NCBI GenBank assembly: GCA_013176395.1
Contig: JABMLP010000001.1
Span: 806,001-870,000, forward strand
Direction: 5' to 3'
Length of the DNA stretch: 64,000 nucleotides
Source of the DNA: Venturia oleaginea
Taxonomy: Eukaryota > Ascomycota > Dothideomycetes > Venturiales > Venturiaceae
Shown: positions 31,459 to 42,555 of the stretch, piece after piece
Layout of the letters: every line of letters starts with the position of its first letter
Numbering within the stretch: position 1 is the stretch's first letter
Made by a program: the position numbers and the translations under genes
Notes under the pieces: generated by a model
Told to the model about the DNA's origin: nothing
The model's database searches: none
The model's input: the letters and a program-made list of their open reading frames with translations, nothing else

Positions 31459-32165
31459 TGTTACGGGGAACTCGTTTCTCAACACAGTTGATTATGTCAA
31501 GACCTTCTTGACACCTGTGTTCTCTTGTTCTGGTCCGCGGGTTTGGGGCAAGGGCAATATCAGTCTGGAAGAACTTAAATTAAGTACCTTTCCTTGCTCA
31601 GGTTCTTTGGAGGCTCACTAGATCCTTGCCGTCCGATGTATCTCCCAATTCAATTTTCGTCTAACCAATTTGATCCTCAGATCAATCCTGAACGCTTATC
31701 GGTTAGTATGAAGGTTGGGGGTAAGCTTCCTTCGTGTGCATATGACTTGTGCTTAATTGTATCTAAGTAAAAGGTCGTAACTGTAGTAGATTGAAGAAGC
31801 TCCTATGTGAGAAACATAACATGAGATAACCACCAAGAGAGAAAGGAAAGTCCGTCCAACGTCCTCCCTATATACCCTTATGGTTCTGGGTGCCAAGGTG
31901 TATTCCCACACCTCTTGGCTCTTTCCCACACTTCCCACACCTGTCAGATCTGTGGGCAACTGCCAAGACCTGTGGGAACTGTGTGGATATCACGTGACTC
32001 CTGCACGTACTATTCTCCTTTAGGACTGACTCTGTCGCACCAGTCTCATCCTGTGTGCTCGAAGGATTCCCCTCCATTATCAGTCCTAGCAATAACTTCT
32101 TATAATCTAACCATTCTTTGCGAGTCCTGCCTTCCTGCTCTTCAGCCTTGAGGTGATCTGTAACA
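31459..32165. mobile_element. solo LTR, 707 bp, second family
   Basis: Begins tgttacgggg and ends gatctgtaaca (inverted TGTTAC/GTAACA). The 5 bp target duplication aggta lies at 31454-31458 and 32166-32170. It is unlike the 255 bp LTR. No coding sequence remains. Confidence 0.85.
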
Positions 32166-32291
32166 AGGTACTAGAGAAGAGTAAAGGTACCTCCATAAGA
32201 AGCAAGAAAAGTAAAGGAGATTCAGGAAAGCGTTAGGATTCTCTTCTCTTTTCCTTCTTTCCCTAGGTCGAGAGGTAGAGGATAAAATGCC

Positions 32292-32353
32292 TATAGCGGC
32301 TACTCCCGAAAAATACTTGGGAGGAGAAGTTCGCCTCCGCAAGTTCTCCTCCC
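32292..32353 (-). repeat. right ~60 bp terminal inverted repeat
   Basis: Inverted partner of 30910-30968, adjoining the truncated pogo-like transposase relic. Confidence 0.8.
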
Positions 32354-32738
32354 TCTCCGATCGCCCATTTGCCATTTGTCGTACGTCAATAATCTGAGGG
32401 GGAAATCCGCGTCGATCAAGGTCCAGGATCCACTGAACTAGAGCCTGCTCTTCATGTAGTTGAAACTTTCGTTTTGTGTGGTTGGATTCGCTCTGTGGTT
32501 TGATGCCATTGAGACGACGCTGAAGTGTAGCTCGAGATATATCGTACAACGCTGAGATTTGACGTTGGCTTGAATTTTGATTCTTTTGAAAGCTTTGCTT
32601 CGCAAAAAGTAATTTGGCCTCTTTGTGGGCAGATTCGGGCGTTGGTGTTGACATTGTCGCAATTATTGTACGAAGAGAATGGACTTTTTGATGGGGTGGT
32701 CCACTGATTGGGGTGGCCCACTGAGTGGTGAAACACGT
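32354..32738 (-). pseudogene. 5' fragment of a pogo/Fot-like transposase element
   Basis: The minus strand from 32654 codes MSTPTPESAHKEAKLLFA and then an HTH psq domain (NSSQRQISALYDISRATLQR) and the start of the CENP-B-type DNA-binding region (EEQALVQWILDLDRRGFPPQ). After about 97 residues it ends at the inverted-repeat element. The catalytic DDE part is missing on the other side. The outer end near 32738 has an acgtgtttcaccactc terminal sequence next to TA, similar to the ends of the Fot-like element beside it. Confidence 0.7.
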
Positions 32739-32824
32739 TAGGCCATTGACAGGCTATAATTTAATAACTTTCGATCGAACTCAATATACCCATATTTCTG
32801 AGAGAACTAAATGTTTTTTCTATA

Positions 32825-34680
32825 ACGTATTCCACCACCCGAACCGCCACACCACCCAACCCGCCAAAATATGCCAAGACTACCACTTCCCTCATTATCT
32901 GATTATGTCTCAACAACGCAACTCGTTATTACTTGAACACGAAGGGAGACTTCAGCTTGCCCTCCAAGCCCTCCAAGCCCTCCAAGCCGGCCAATTCCGA
33001 AGCCAACAGGCTGCTGCGCGCCTTTAACGTTAAACACCAGAACCTCTCTGATCGCGCCCGAGGAGTCCTATTTATCCTCAAAAAACTACCAAACGGCCGG
33101 AAACTTACCCTTACCGAGGACCAAACGCTTATACAATATATTCTAGACCGCAATTCGCGAGGATTTGCGCCCCGGCTGTGGGAGGTGGCAGATATGGCGA
33201 ATACACTACTGGGTATACGCGGTGGAGAGCCAGTAGGCAAAAACTGGGCTGAGAGATTCGTAACGCGCTCAGATGAGCTCAAGGTAGCCTTCAATCGAGC
33301 CAAGGATAGGCAGAGGATACTACAGGAAGATCCAGAGATTATTGGCGCGTGGTTCAAGCTCGTTGCAGACATTGAGGCAAAGTACGGCGTCCACGATGAG
33401 AATACGCACAACTTTGACGAGATGGGCTTCCAGATGGGCGTTATTGGGTCAATGAAGGTCGTCACAGCTTCTGAAAGACGTACACGGCCTAATTTGATCC
33501 AGCCAGGCGATCGCGAGTGAGTTACAGTTATTCAGAGCATCTGCGCAGCTGGGTATGCGACCCCGCCATTCATTATCTATAAAGGACGCGTTCACATCTC
33601 CGCGTGGTATGAGGAGGCAGATATACCACGGAATTGGAAGCTCTCAGTCTCTGAGAACGGCTGGACAAATAGCGCGCTTGGTCTTGAGTGGTTGAAGCAT
33701 TTTGACGCGTATACAAAGGCGCGGCAGGTGGGGGTGTATAGGCTGCTTATTTTGGACGGACATGAGAGCCATCTCAGCCAGGATTTCAAGGACTACTGCC
33801 TCGAAAATAAGATCCTAACCCTATGCATGCCATTGCACTCGTCGCATATACTCCAGCCCCTTGATGTGGTCTGCTTCTCGCCGTTAAAGCGCAAGTACTC
33901 CCAACGCATCCGGGACTTGGCGCGCAGACGCGTGTACCATATCAACAAGGAAGGCTTTCTCCCTGCCTTTAAAGACGCGTTTTTCGACGTGTTCACAGAA
34001 GAGAATTGTCGAAAGGCCTTTGAGGCAGTAGGGCTGGTCCCTATCGACGCGCAGGTGGTGTTGGATCGCCTTGAAGTACGGCTACGTACCCCGCCAAAAC
34101 CCCGTCTCCTAGAAACGCCGTGGCAGCCAAAGACTCCAAGCAATACTCATGAATTTGGATCCCAATCCAAGCTCGTAAGCGAGTCTTTTACTCGGTCACC
34201 AGTTACTGCGCAGGCAGGCTTTTCACAGCTTGTTAAAGGCGCTGAATTGATGCTGCACCAGAACGCCCTACTTGTTGCACGAAACCACGAGCTTGAAGAG
34301 CAATTGGCAGTAATGACGAAACGAAAATCGCGTAAAAGAAAGCGGATCCAGCAAGGTGGTACTATGGAGTATGGGACTGCAGCAGCGCGGGTAGCTGCTG
34401 AGGCGTCTGTTGCGTCTCAGGGATCAAAGAATGCTCGTCGTAGTAATGGTCAAGAAACAGCCCGACCAACTCAAAGGCGCTGTGGGAACTGCGGCGCGCC
34501 TGGGCACAATGCGCGAACACGTAAAATGGATATTGAGATATCTTCTGAATCAGATGGCAGCATGACAGGCTTGGAATCTATTGTTGATAGCAATAAAATT
34601 GAAGAGCCGTAACATGAGTTGGTCGTGCCAAGAGATTTTGGCCGGTTGGGTGGTGTGGCGGTTCGGGTGGTGGAATACGT
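32825..34680 (+). mobile_element. Fot/pogo-like DNA transposon, copy 1 (1.86 kb)
   Basis: Terminal inverted repeats of about 46 bp (acgtattccaccacccgaac ... inverted at 34635-34680) match almost perfectly, and a TA target duplication flanks both ends (32823-32824 and 34681-34682). This is typical of the Tc1/mariner-pogo superfamily. The related copy 42556-44390 gives independent support for the boundaries. Confidence 0.92.
32905..34612 (+). pseudogene. pogo/Fot-like DDE transposase of copy 1, broken
   Basis: ATG at 32905 opens MSQQRNSLLLEHEGRLQLAL. A 2 bp loss near 33020, relative to copy 2, shifts the frame into the rest of the protein. TGA at 33518-33520 replaces the Trp of DREWVTVI in copy 2. 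Otherwise the frame runs intact to 34612. Domains in order: HTH/CENP-B-type DNA binding (RKLTLTEDQTLIQYILDRNS), DDE catalytic core with the Asp of THNFDEMGF, LLILDGHESH and LQPLDV, then a coiled segment and a C-terminal zinc knuckle CGNCGAPGHNARTR, in which the last Cys is Arg. Copy 2 keeps that Cys. The element is not autonomous as it stands. Confidence 0.88.
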
Positions 34681-34873
34681 TATCAGGTATATATTATCAA
34701 TCCCATTGATGTAAAGAGGGTTTGGGTGAATAAGCAAATTTTGCTTTCTCGAGTCTCTTGAGAGATTTGATTCATTGCTTTTTGCCAAATTCCCCACGAG
34801 AGAAGAGTTCTAGCATGTACCAGTCGACTTCTATTGCAAGTCAGTTTGAGCAGCGCAAAAGTCGTGTCCTGTT

Positions 34874-35754
34874 TCACATTCCGATGCGCTCAGAGTACTT
34901 CGATAAGAGCTTCGTCATCCTCTCATTCAATCTCCTGATGCGGCGTGCAAAATCGCCAGCTAACCGTCGTTTTGCGCTGTCGTGCAGTAGAGCATGACGT
35001 GCATCGTATATTTCTCTCCTCAACTCCAGGCGTTTCTGATGCAAGTCTTCCTCGAAAAGTCTTTGTATCCTTTCTCGCTCCAGTTCCATAGAATTCCTGA
35101 GAGGAGTAGCCGTGGCCGTCTCATCAAGGCTGGCATCCTTGTAGTCCTCAGAACCACTTTGATATGGAATCGGTGTCTCGTATTCGACTATCGTTGTATG
35201 GCTGACCGTTTTGACGATGGTCATATCCAGATTGGGTATTTCATGATTTCCAGTCTTGCCAAGACAGGTGTTGATCCTGAGGTTTGAATTGCTGAATCGC
35301 CTTTTCCACGAGTTGGGTCTCGTGGGATTCTTCTGACTGGATGGTTCAGACACTCGTTCCAAAGCTTGCTTGGCGACCACGCTTTGGAGAGACGTGTTAT
35401 CCCAACCCTCTTCGAACATTGTGTCCCTCCGATCGCTCTCCATACCTACTTCACACTCATCAAGAACTGACAAACGTTGGTTTTCAGGTGGTTGTATGGA
35501 AGCAACCTCATGAAGTCCGAAGATGGTAGCAAATCGAGCGTAGATGTCGGTATGGAGGTGATGCTGAGCTGTCTTCTGCACTCCAGTTTCCTTTCGTAAA
35601 ACAAATCGTCTTGTGATGCCATGAGCAGTGTGCTTCAAAAGGACGTTAGTCATTGGGTTGTCGAAAAAGTGTCGTGACCAAGAACACCGACCTCGTCCAC
35701 CACCCATAAACTTTTTGAACAAGATGAATCGGCAGACAAATGTTGAGTGAACAT
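34874..35754 (-). CDS. hypothetical protein with C-terminal basic coiled coil
   Basis: Preferred model: exon 1 35754-35692 (MFTQHLSADSSCSKSLWVVD) and exon 2 35632-34874, with a 59 nt intron that has an actaac branch point and gaag acceptor but a weak gtcggt donor. This gives 273 residues. A single-exon alternative starts at 35806 with 310 residues. The middle is polar and disordered. The C-terminal 80 residues are highly charged and helical (LERERIQRLFEEDLHQKRLE, RRIRRLNERMTKLLSKYSER), a likely coiled coil. No known family is recognised. Confidence 0.42.
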
Positions 35755-35806
35755 TGTATGGAGTTGACAGACGACTGGCAGTTTGGTTCCAACAGAATTG
35801 CAGCAC

Positions 35807-36839
35807 GAATGATTTATAGACGTCTTGCTGTTGCCCTTTTGTTAAAGTGCTGATGGGTGACCCTTGCTAGTCGCTTTTCTTGTAAGGCATGGGTTGCTTG
35901 TGACATGTGCATATTGATTGTGTGCTGAAACCTGAGGTACATAGTAAAGGCTAGAGAATGGAAAATGAAACATTATCACTTCCACTCCATTGGATAAGCA
36001 GAATGAATGCGAGTATTCCGATGAAATGGTTGCTTGACATATCGAAGATTATGACACGGAGCCAACGGCAACAATGAGAAAGTAGCAATTACCGTATGAA
36101 CCGGGAAACAGACTTGGCGTGGAATATACAGAAACGTGATCATCTTTTCAAGGTAATGTGTTGGCAAAAAAAACTCGTACTCTACAAAACCCGGAATCCG
36201 AGGCTAAGTCTATTTCCACTTCATGCGGTATTTTTTCTTTTGAGAGGCTTGACCACTGCAAAGAGACGTAGTGGCATCCAGCAGGTGGACAGATGGATTT
36301 GCAGCAGCTGGACGAATTAATCAGAAGCGCACTCTACCAAGTTATCATGTTGAAGATTCTGAATAGAGACATGATTCAAAAACTGATTCAACATCAAACG
36401 ACTAGTCGGACTAGACTTCCAAGACGTAGCTAGAACAAGGTGAGCGTTTCTGACTTGAAAAATACCTGGAAAAGTCCCGGGTAGCCACTCCTTCAGGCGA
36501 TTAATTAAATAGCTTAGCACTATGCCCATGTGGTGGATTTGGGGAAGCGCATCCGAAAGATCCGTATCCGACAAGGAGAGATGAGTTTCGAATGTCTTGA
36601 ATGGGATCCATAGCTAGGCAGGGTTGCGGATGCTTCCCAGGGCAGAGGAGTGCTGGAGTATTGCTTCCAACGTCCCTGGTGAGGTGGTGATGTTGGTGCT
36701 CCAAGACTTAGGCCTGGAAATATTCGACCGAGTGAAAAAGTTCAGCTGATTCTGATCTCTTGGCAATACTTCTACCAGAGAATAATGCAGCCCCAGCCCT
36801 CGTAAAATCTTCTCCCGCGGCTAAGTCCCCAATAGCGAC
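35807..36839. other. intergenic, nothing recognised
   Basis: About 1 kb between two divergently oriented genes. Only small ORFs without domains. Confidence 0.4.
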
Positions 36840-37997
36840 ATGTCCCACATACTCAACAACCCCTCCGAGCTGGCCGTCTGGCGCCGCCGCCTTTTCGAGC
36901 TTCGCGAAGAAATTGTCCTACCACAATCCGATTGGGACGTCCTCTGGCCATATATTGACAATCTCTGGGTCGAACGCAACGCTGGCAGAAACAAAGACAG
37001 GAAGCAGTTCAACTGCCGTATCTGGCGTAACGATGGCGAGCAGAAGACGGGAGCAGGCAAGCGTAATCGGGCGCGTCGCAATGTTGAACCATGCGGCATG
37101 AAGATGTATGTCACCAAGAGGGACGGCGGTGTGGTAATCAGCAGATTCACGGGCAGGATTACAGAGACACTAGAACACCACCACGATTTGGAATACATGG
37201 ACAAAATCAAGACTCCATCAGCAATCATGAGGATCGCAGCAGAGCAGATTGCCAATGGAAAGACACCTGCCGAAGCCGTTGCTGAGATGAAGACAAAGCA
37301 AGTGGTTAAAGCATTGGAAGAGACGAGCGGCTTGCATTTGGATAGTAATCGTGTCAGAAACGCGTACAAAACCTTCAAGCAGCACGAGGAGAATGCAACT
37401 CGAGGCCCGCGAAGGTCCATCATGACACCTTCTCCCACGGCCATTGAAGAGCGACTCACCGACCCAGCATTGATGGCACCATTGGGAATGCGTGTTTCGT
37501 GCCAATGCGGTACCGTCTCATTCCAAACTCCGACACAAACCCCTCTAGATATCTACCACTGCCACTGCCTGGAATGTCGCAAGCAATCTGCCTCTGCGTT
37601 CGGCACCTCTGCCATCTTTCCAGCCCAAGGCCTCTTCCCATTGTCTTCGGATCTAGTTGTCAAGCTATCATACTTCACAAGGCCAACCAAGAGCGGCGGG
37701 AGTATGGCATGTTACTTCTGCTCTTCATGTGGCGCACGTGTATTTCACCGAGGCCGCGATGCTCATGGCATAGATAAGCCAACAGTGAGCATCAAGGGTG
37801 GATGTGTCGAAGGACTCGATTGGAGTGTTGCGAAGCATATATATACTCGCAGCGCAGTTGTCCCTATTCCGCCAGGTGCTGAGCAGTGGAGAGAGAGCCC
37901 AGAGACTGAGAATCGACCAACCTTGTCCAATATGGTCGAAGACGATGAGAAGGCACCAGTACTGCTTCCAGATTCTCCAGATCTTCCTTTTTCTTGA
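36840..37997 (+). CDS. fusion of a transposase-type zinc-finger domain and a GFA (CENP-V) domain
   Basis: 385 residues, single exon. Residues 20-150 look like a FLYWCH/FAR1-type DNA-binding finger as in Mutator-like transposases: Cys near 58 (RKQFNCRIWRND), Cys near 83 (VEPCGMKMYVT) and paired His near 111 (LEHHHDLEYMD), followed by a helical AEQIANGKTPAEAVAEMKTK. From residue 218 a GFA domain follows: VSCQCGTVSF, YHCHCLECRKQSASAFG and CYFCSSCGARVFHRG provide all expected zinc Cys. GFA proteins include glutathione-dependent formaldehyde-activating enzymes, but the reaction of this one is unknown. The short Pro/Asp-rich tail is disordered. The start at 36840 is the first ATG before the finger. 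Confidence 0.75.
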   Translation: MSHILNNPSELAVWRRRLFELREEIVLPQSDWDVLWPYIDNLWVERNAGRNKDRKQFNCRIWRNDGEQKTGAGKRNRARRNVEPCGMKMYVTKRDGGVVISRFTGRITETLEHHHDLEYMDKIKTPSAIMRIAAEQIANGKTPAEAVAEMKTKQVVKALEETSGLHLDSNRVRNAYKTFKQHEENATRGPRRSIMTPSPTAIEERLTDPALMAPLGMRVSCQCGTVSFQTPTQTPLDIYHCHCLECRKQSASAFGTSAIFPAQGLFPLSSDLVVKLSYFTRPTKSGGSMACYFCSSCGARVFHRGRDAHGIDKPTVSIKGGCVEGLDWSVAKHIYTRSAVVPIPPGAEQWRESPETENRPTLSNMVEDDEKAPVLLPDSPDLPFS

Positions 37998-40900
37998 TTC
38001 TGAACACCAAGGAAAGGACAAGTGAAAATCCCGAAATCACCCTTGGTCAGTTCTGGCTCGTTCTCACAATCGAAACTCATACAGGAAGTTTTGGTACATC
38101 CTGATTGGAACCAATTATCGATCTCGCAAACTTACCAGGAGCTCGCCAGGGTTCCATCGATATCGATATCCAGAAAAAAAAGGCCGATATCCAGACAACA
38201 ATGACTATTTTCGCTGTTCGCAATGGGAGGACAACCAATTGATAGTTTCAACCTTTGGCCATGAGATCGCATCTGTAAGCACATGGATCCCAAATTTCGA
38301 TAGCAAAGTTCTCGTCGTTCCTGTTGGCGGTGTTTATTCAACATCACGTATCTCGGTTGCAACGTGCCGGACTTAACATTGGCAGGCGAGTTGTTTCGTC
38401 GACAATTAGAGCTCTTGACGCTGGCAGGAACATCAATTGATACACTACTTAGACGAAGTCATCGAAATAACATGGATAGGAATCTATACATGAAATCGTA
38501 TGGGCAGAGGTCTTCCTCTTTGCTGAAAGGCTTTAGGCAGAGACAATTGTGGTCGGTTCAGACATCGTCGGAGGATTATCAACTCTTCAAAATATTCTTG
38601 TCAAGCGAAGCGTACGTAGGTATCGATTTCAGTTACGTTTCTCAGTATCAACGTCTCACAAATGGCTAAGTGACTACACTGCTGACGGTGGTCTACACAT
38701 GACCCTACTAAAAGTGTGAATCACTAATGTAATTCTAGTATCCGGAGCTCGACCACGCAGGAATTTCTCGTTTACTCTTACCAGCGATCATCAGTCTTCA
38801 CAACACGATGCTCCAGTATCGCTTCGACAGCTCACTCCCACGTCATAGTTATGTTGCTGGTAACACATGGAAGGTTGAAGAATTTTACGTAGGGGTAACT
38901 AAGAGGCTCCAAAGACTTCTTTTTCAGCAGGCCATCCATCAGAACCTCCACTGCACTACAGAATCGACCATTACCACTCTACTTCACCTCCTTCCATGGG
39001 TCGGGCCACAGCTATCCTTAATGATGGGAAGCACTCAGCGCCAAATAAAACCAGCCTTCCCCCTCGAGCCGTCCTGGTGTCAGTCCAAGCTGACGCACTC
39101 GAGTTTTTGGTAACACATTTTTCCATATCAGCGCCAGCTAAGTATCCTTTACGGACCAACAGCCCAAGAAGAGTTCTGCGCACCAACTCCATCGTCACCA
39201 ACGTCTTCATTCGATATGGTGGGTGAAGACGGCTTCTACATCTCCTCGCGGAGCCCACTGGCAACCTGCCTATCTTTCGGGACAGCAGGGCTTAAGTAGA
39301 AACGCTGGTCGGGAGTCCAGATCTCCCCATAAGGCGTCGTGTCTAGCCCTTCCAACAACCACATAACCACCATAGAGTCGAGAGACCCCCGTCTACCACT
39401 TCAATATACACGTCCACAAACCCATGACTCGCAACCTACATGCGTGATGGCCGAGGCTTTTCAACACTGAACACAATCACCAAGTCGCGAGACATTTCAT
39501 CAATTTCGCCCAAGAGCCGAGAGCCTCTTCTCTAGAACAAACCCATTCAAACACCACCTTTTCAATTCACGGCCGTGAGGTGTCGTCTCTGGCCCTCTTT
39601 GAACACACTTAGAATCCCGTAGCTGGCAATTTTTCCAATTCATATCGACTGCGTTCAGCATCGAAAAGCTTTCAGCAAGGTCTCATCACTGGTATCGTAC
39701 TTCAGCCTGCGGTCTATGAGAGCATCCAGACGCCAGGTCCAAAGCCGGAAAATGACACTCCGGCGAACCCCGGCTATTTTCCATATATACAGCCCACCCA
39801 AAATGAAAGTATTTTCTTATTCTCGCCTAAAATCTATGAGTGCCTCAAGACAAGATGGAGTCAGAATACGAGAAGAAGATCTGACAAAAGGAGGTGACAA
39901 CCAGCGATTGTTTGAGTTAGCCTGGAAAATCAAACTACCAAGAAGGGCAGTTGACTATGAGGGGTGATTGTGTGCTACATGAAATCTTGAACTGGTATTT
40001 CAAATTCTAGTTTATAAATCGGGCTAGATTTTCGAACTGGCCAATTCGTTTCCAGAAAATCTCCCTGCCATCGAGAAGCATGGCAAGGACTGTGATTCAT
40101 TGGCGTCCTCCACAGCAATGTCGAATGCGAAGTTCAAAGTTTCCCAGCATGAGCATCACGCCCTCACGCCAGGAGAGAAAGCAAGTCAGGTCATGGATAG
40201 TGGTTAAAATCATGACTGATGTTGGCGGGCCGACTTCCTGGTTCCTGGTTCCACATCCAAACATAGTAGTAGAGTTCGTGGCGTTCAGGGGTGTTTATCT
40301 AATTTGGCGCTAGCCCATGACTCTCTAGTCTCCTCTCGCCTTCTCGCCTCCTTCAGTTCTTCCTCACCTCAACACCGTGAAGCCAAAAGTGTTCCGCGGC
40401 TGCATCACCACAATCAAACTATTTGCCTCATCATTTCTCATCACCTGCCTTTTGAGTCCGATCGTAATGAGCTGCCAGGATATAAGCAAGGCGAGCTTCA
40501 AGCGGCGGTCGCTTCAATCAAAATTGATTGCTGCGTTCCTGATCCGCAACACCCAATAGCCAACCAGATACAAATGATAGTGAGACCGCGACCTAGTTCT
40601 CGCCTAGACCGTGCCTTTGTCAAGAGCTCACACCTCCTAACTATTCATCGCTAAGATTCTCTCCACATCAGGCAGTCCTTGGAATTGAACGCGGTTCCCT
40701 TCTCAGCCGTCACACTGAGCGATATATCTGCCTTTTGATTTCCCGTATACTCGCGTCCAAGGCCTTATTGGTTGTTTTTGGCATAACAAACCACTAACCA
40801 CAGCGCCCCAATCATTTAACTTCCCAGCTCGCGCTACCCCTTGTATGACATGAGCTGAACTTGAGAATTACAGCTGTCATAGCTACCGAAGGTTGTCTGC

Positions 40901-41116
40901 ATCATCCGACGCGTCGATACGACCATGGGAGGACAGAGTTAATTGGCAGGAAACGACCAAAATAGGACCTGAGATTGGCCCTCCGAGCGGGAAGCTGGAC
41001 AGATAGTGGAAGGGATATGTATATATATGCGAGGACTTCACTGAGGGATGAGAAAGACATCAGATCCTCCTCTCCTTTTACCAACAACAACCTCAAGGCC
41101 TGTCATTCTTTTCAAA
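37998..41116. other. 3.1 kb stretch without a supported gene
   Basis: Several ORFs of 60-116 codons occur on both strands, but none shows a domain, signal peptide with sensible continuation, or splice-linked partner. A TATA-rich stretch near 41018-41030 belongs to the next gene. Confidence 0.45.
41018..41030 (+). promoter_or_regulatory. candidate TATA element of the DUF4360 gene
   Basis: gtatatatatgcg about 90 bp upstream of the ATG at 41117, in a position suited to a core promoter. Function is inferred from sequence only. Confidence 0.4.
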
Positions 41117-41815
41117 ATGAAGATCTCTGTTCTTCTGCCACTTGTCGCTTCGGCCGTCGCTACTCCAATCATCGAATTGGACAGCCGTCAGGCTGCTCCT
41201 CCACCAGACCAAATCACGATTCTCGACGCCGTGACTTCCGGTAATGGCTGCCCGAGTGGTACAGTCTCTACCACCTTCTCACCCGACAAAACCGTTGTTA
41301 CATTCGGCTTCGACGCATTCCAGACCTACATAGGACCAGGAACAAAGCCCCAAGACCATTCCAAGAACTGCCAGATCCATCTCAATCTCAAATGTAAGCA
41401 TATATCCACTTGCGCTCAACCATGACTCCTACTGACGATCACAGACCCTGGAGGCTTCCAGTACTCGCTCATGCAAGCCACCTACCACGGTTACGCCCGT
41501 ATGGATCCCGGCGTGAAAGGAAACTTCCTTTCGACATACTACTTCTCCCAGAATGCGTCCAGCACAGCCAGCTCCAAGGCCACGATCAACGGCCCTGAGT
41601 TTGTTAATGGGCAAATTTACACCAAGGCTGATGTTGTCGAGAATGCTTCGGTTGTTTGGTCGCCTTGCGGGGCGACGGGTATCCTAAATGTCAATAACCG
41701 CATTGCCCTTACTGCACCATCAGGCAGTACCGGTGCTGGCGAGATGTCGGACGACGATGCGACTGTCGCCTTCACTCAGAAGGTCCTCGTCCAGTGGAGA
41801 CAGTGTACCAAGTAG
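41117..41815 (+). CDS. secreted DUF4360 protein, two exons
   Basis: 215 residues: exons 41117-41393 and 41445-41815 around a 51 nt intron (gtaagc ... cacag), phases closing. MKISVLLPLVASAVATPI is a secretory signal peptide. The mature part has the family features: SGNGCPSGTVSTTFSPDKTV, KNCQIHLNLKYPGGFQYS, GNFLSTYYFS, VVWSPCGATGILNVNNRIAL and the C-terminal LVQWRQCTK. Cys pairs are conserved. DUF4360 is common in ascomycete secretomes. Its biochemical role is unknown. Confidence 0.9.
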
Positions 41816-42555
41816 GTGGAGCATATGCGACAAAGGCATTCATGTGATGTCCTGAACAGGAGGAGCGACGGGAGACTTTAGTTCAAACACACTTATCATA
41901 TGTTGAATAAGCATCATTAATTCTTTTTTGCACTTCATACCCTACTGAATTTTTGCTCTTTGTTATATATGTATGATACATCTGGCTGCGCTTCCAAAAA
42001 GATTCCCTATACGAGCGCCATAATCTAAATAGTCGAGAACAATAAGACAAGAAATTCATCGGACATAATGTGACGGTCCAAAACGCGATGTGCCCATCAT
42101 CGGATAGAGAAATATTGGGATGATTATGCTGTGCCTGGCGGAACAGCGAGGGATAATCTTTATTGCCGGGAAGGTGAGAAACTTTTGGCTTTGGAACATC
42201 TTGGTGCGAAATTCAAGTGGAAATCGCCAACGAGTTTGAATGGCGAGTCGAAGCCGGTGAAAGTAAATGGCGTCAACTCCATTCCTCCTCCGAAGAAAAG
42301 GTGTATAGATGACGCGTAATCTGGGTTCTGTCAGTACACGCACAATCATCTTGATAACTCAGATGCTACAGCTGAGTACACTTGTACAGTGGGTGATGAA
42401 ATAAGGGCTGTGTAGGAAAGTATTCATTGAAAACTTATAGAAACAGCTTGTGGAGGGAAGAAAAGATTGAATGGCTTGCTTTCCTAAGTGATGGCATAAA
42501 GCCTGACTATATACAAATAACTGTAGAAACTTCTAGAAGTGAATGTATGAGGTTA
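41816..42555. other. intergenic, nothing recognised
   Basis: About 740 bp between the DUF4360 gene and copy 2 of the Fot/pogo element. Confidence 0.4.

Larger units (their letters stand above)
30910..32353. mobile_element. inverted-repeat (MITE or foldback) element holding two solo LTRs
   Basis: The left end 30910-30968 (agggaggagaacttcgggag ...) and the right end 32292-32353 are inverted copies of about 60 bp with only one or two differences, both ending inward at gggagtagccgct. After removing the two inserted solo LTRs and their target duplications, about 470 bp remain, with no coding capacity. That fits a non-autonomous element. I could not find a clear target duplication at the outer ends, so the outer boundary and superfamily are open. 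Confidence 0.65.

Noticed and set aside
37998..41116. Long gene-free stretch, checked for hidden genes
   Set aside because: Small ORFs on both strands show no splice-linked or conserved product.
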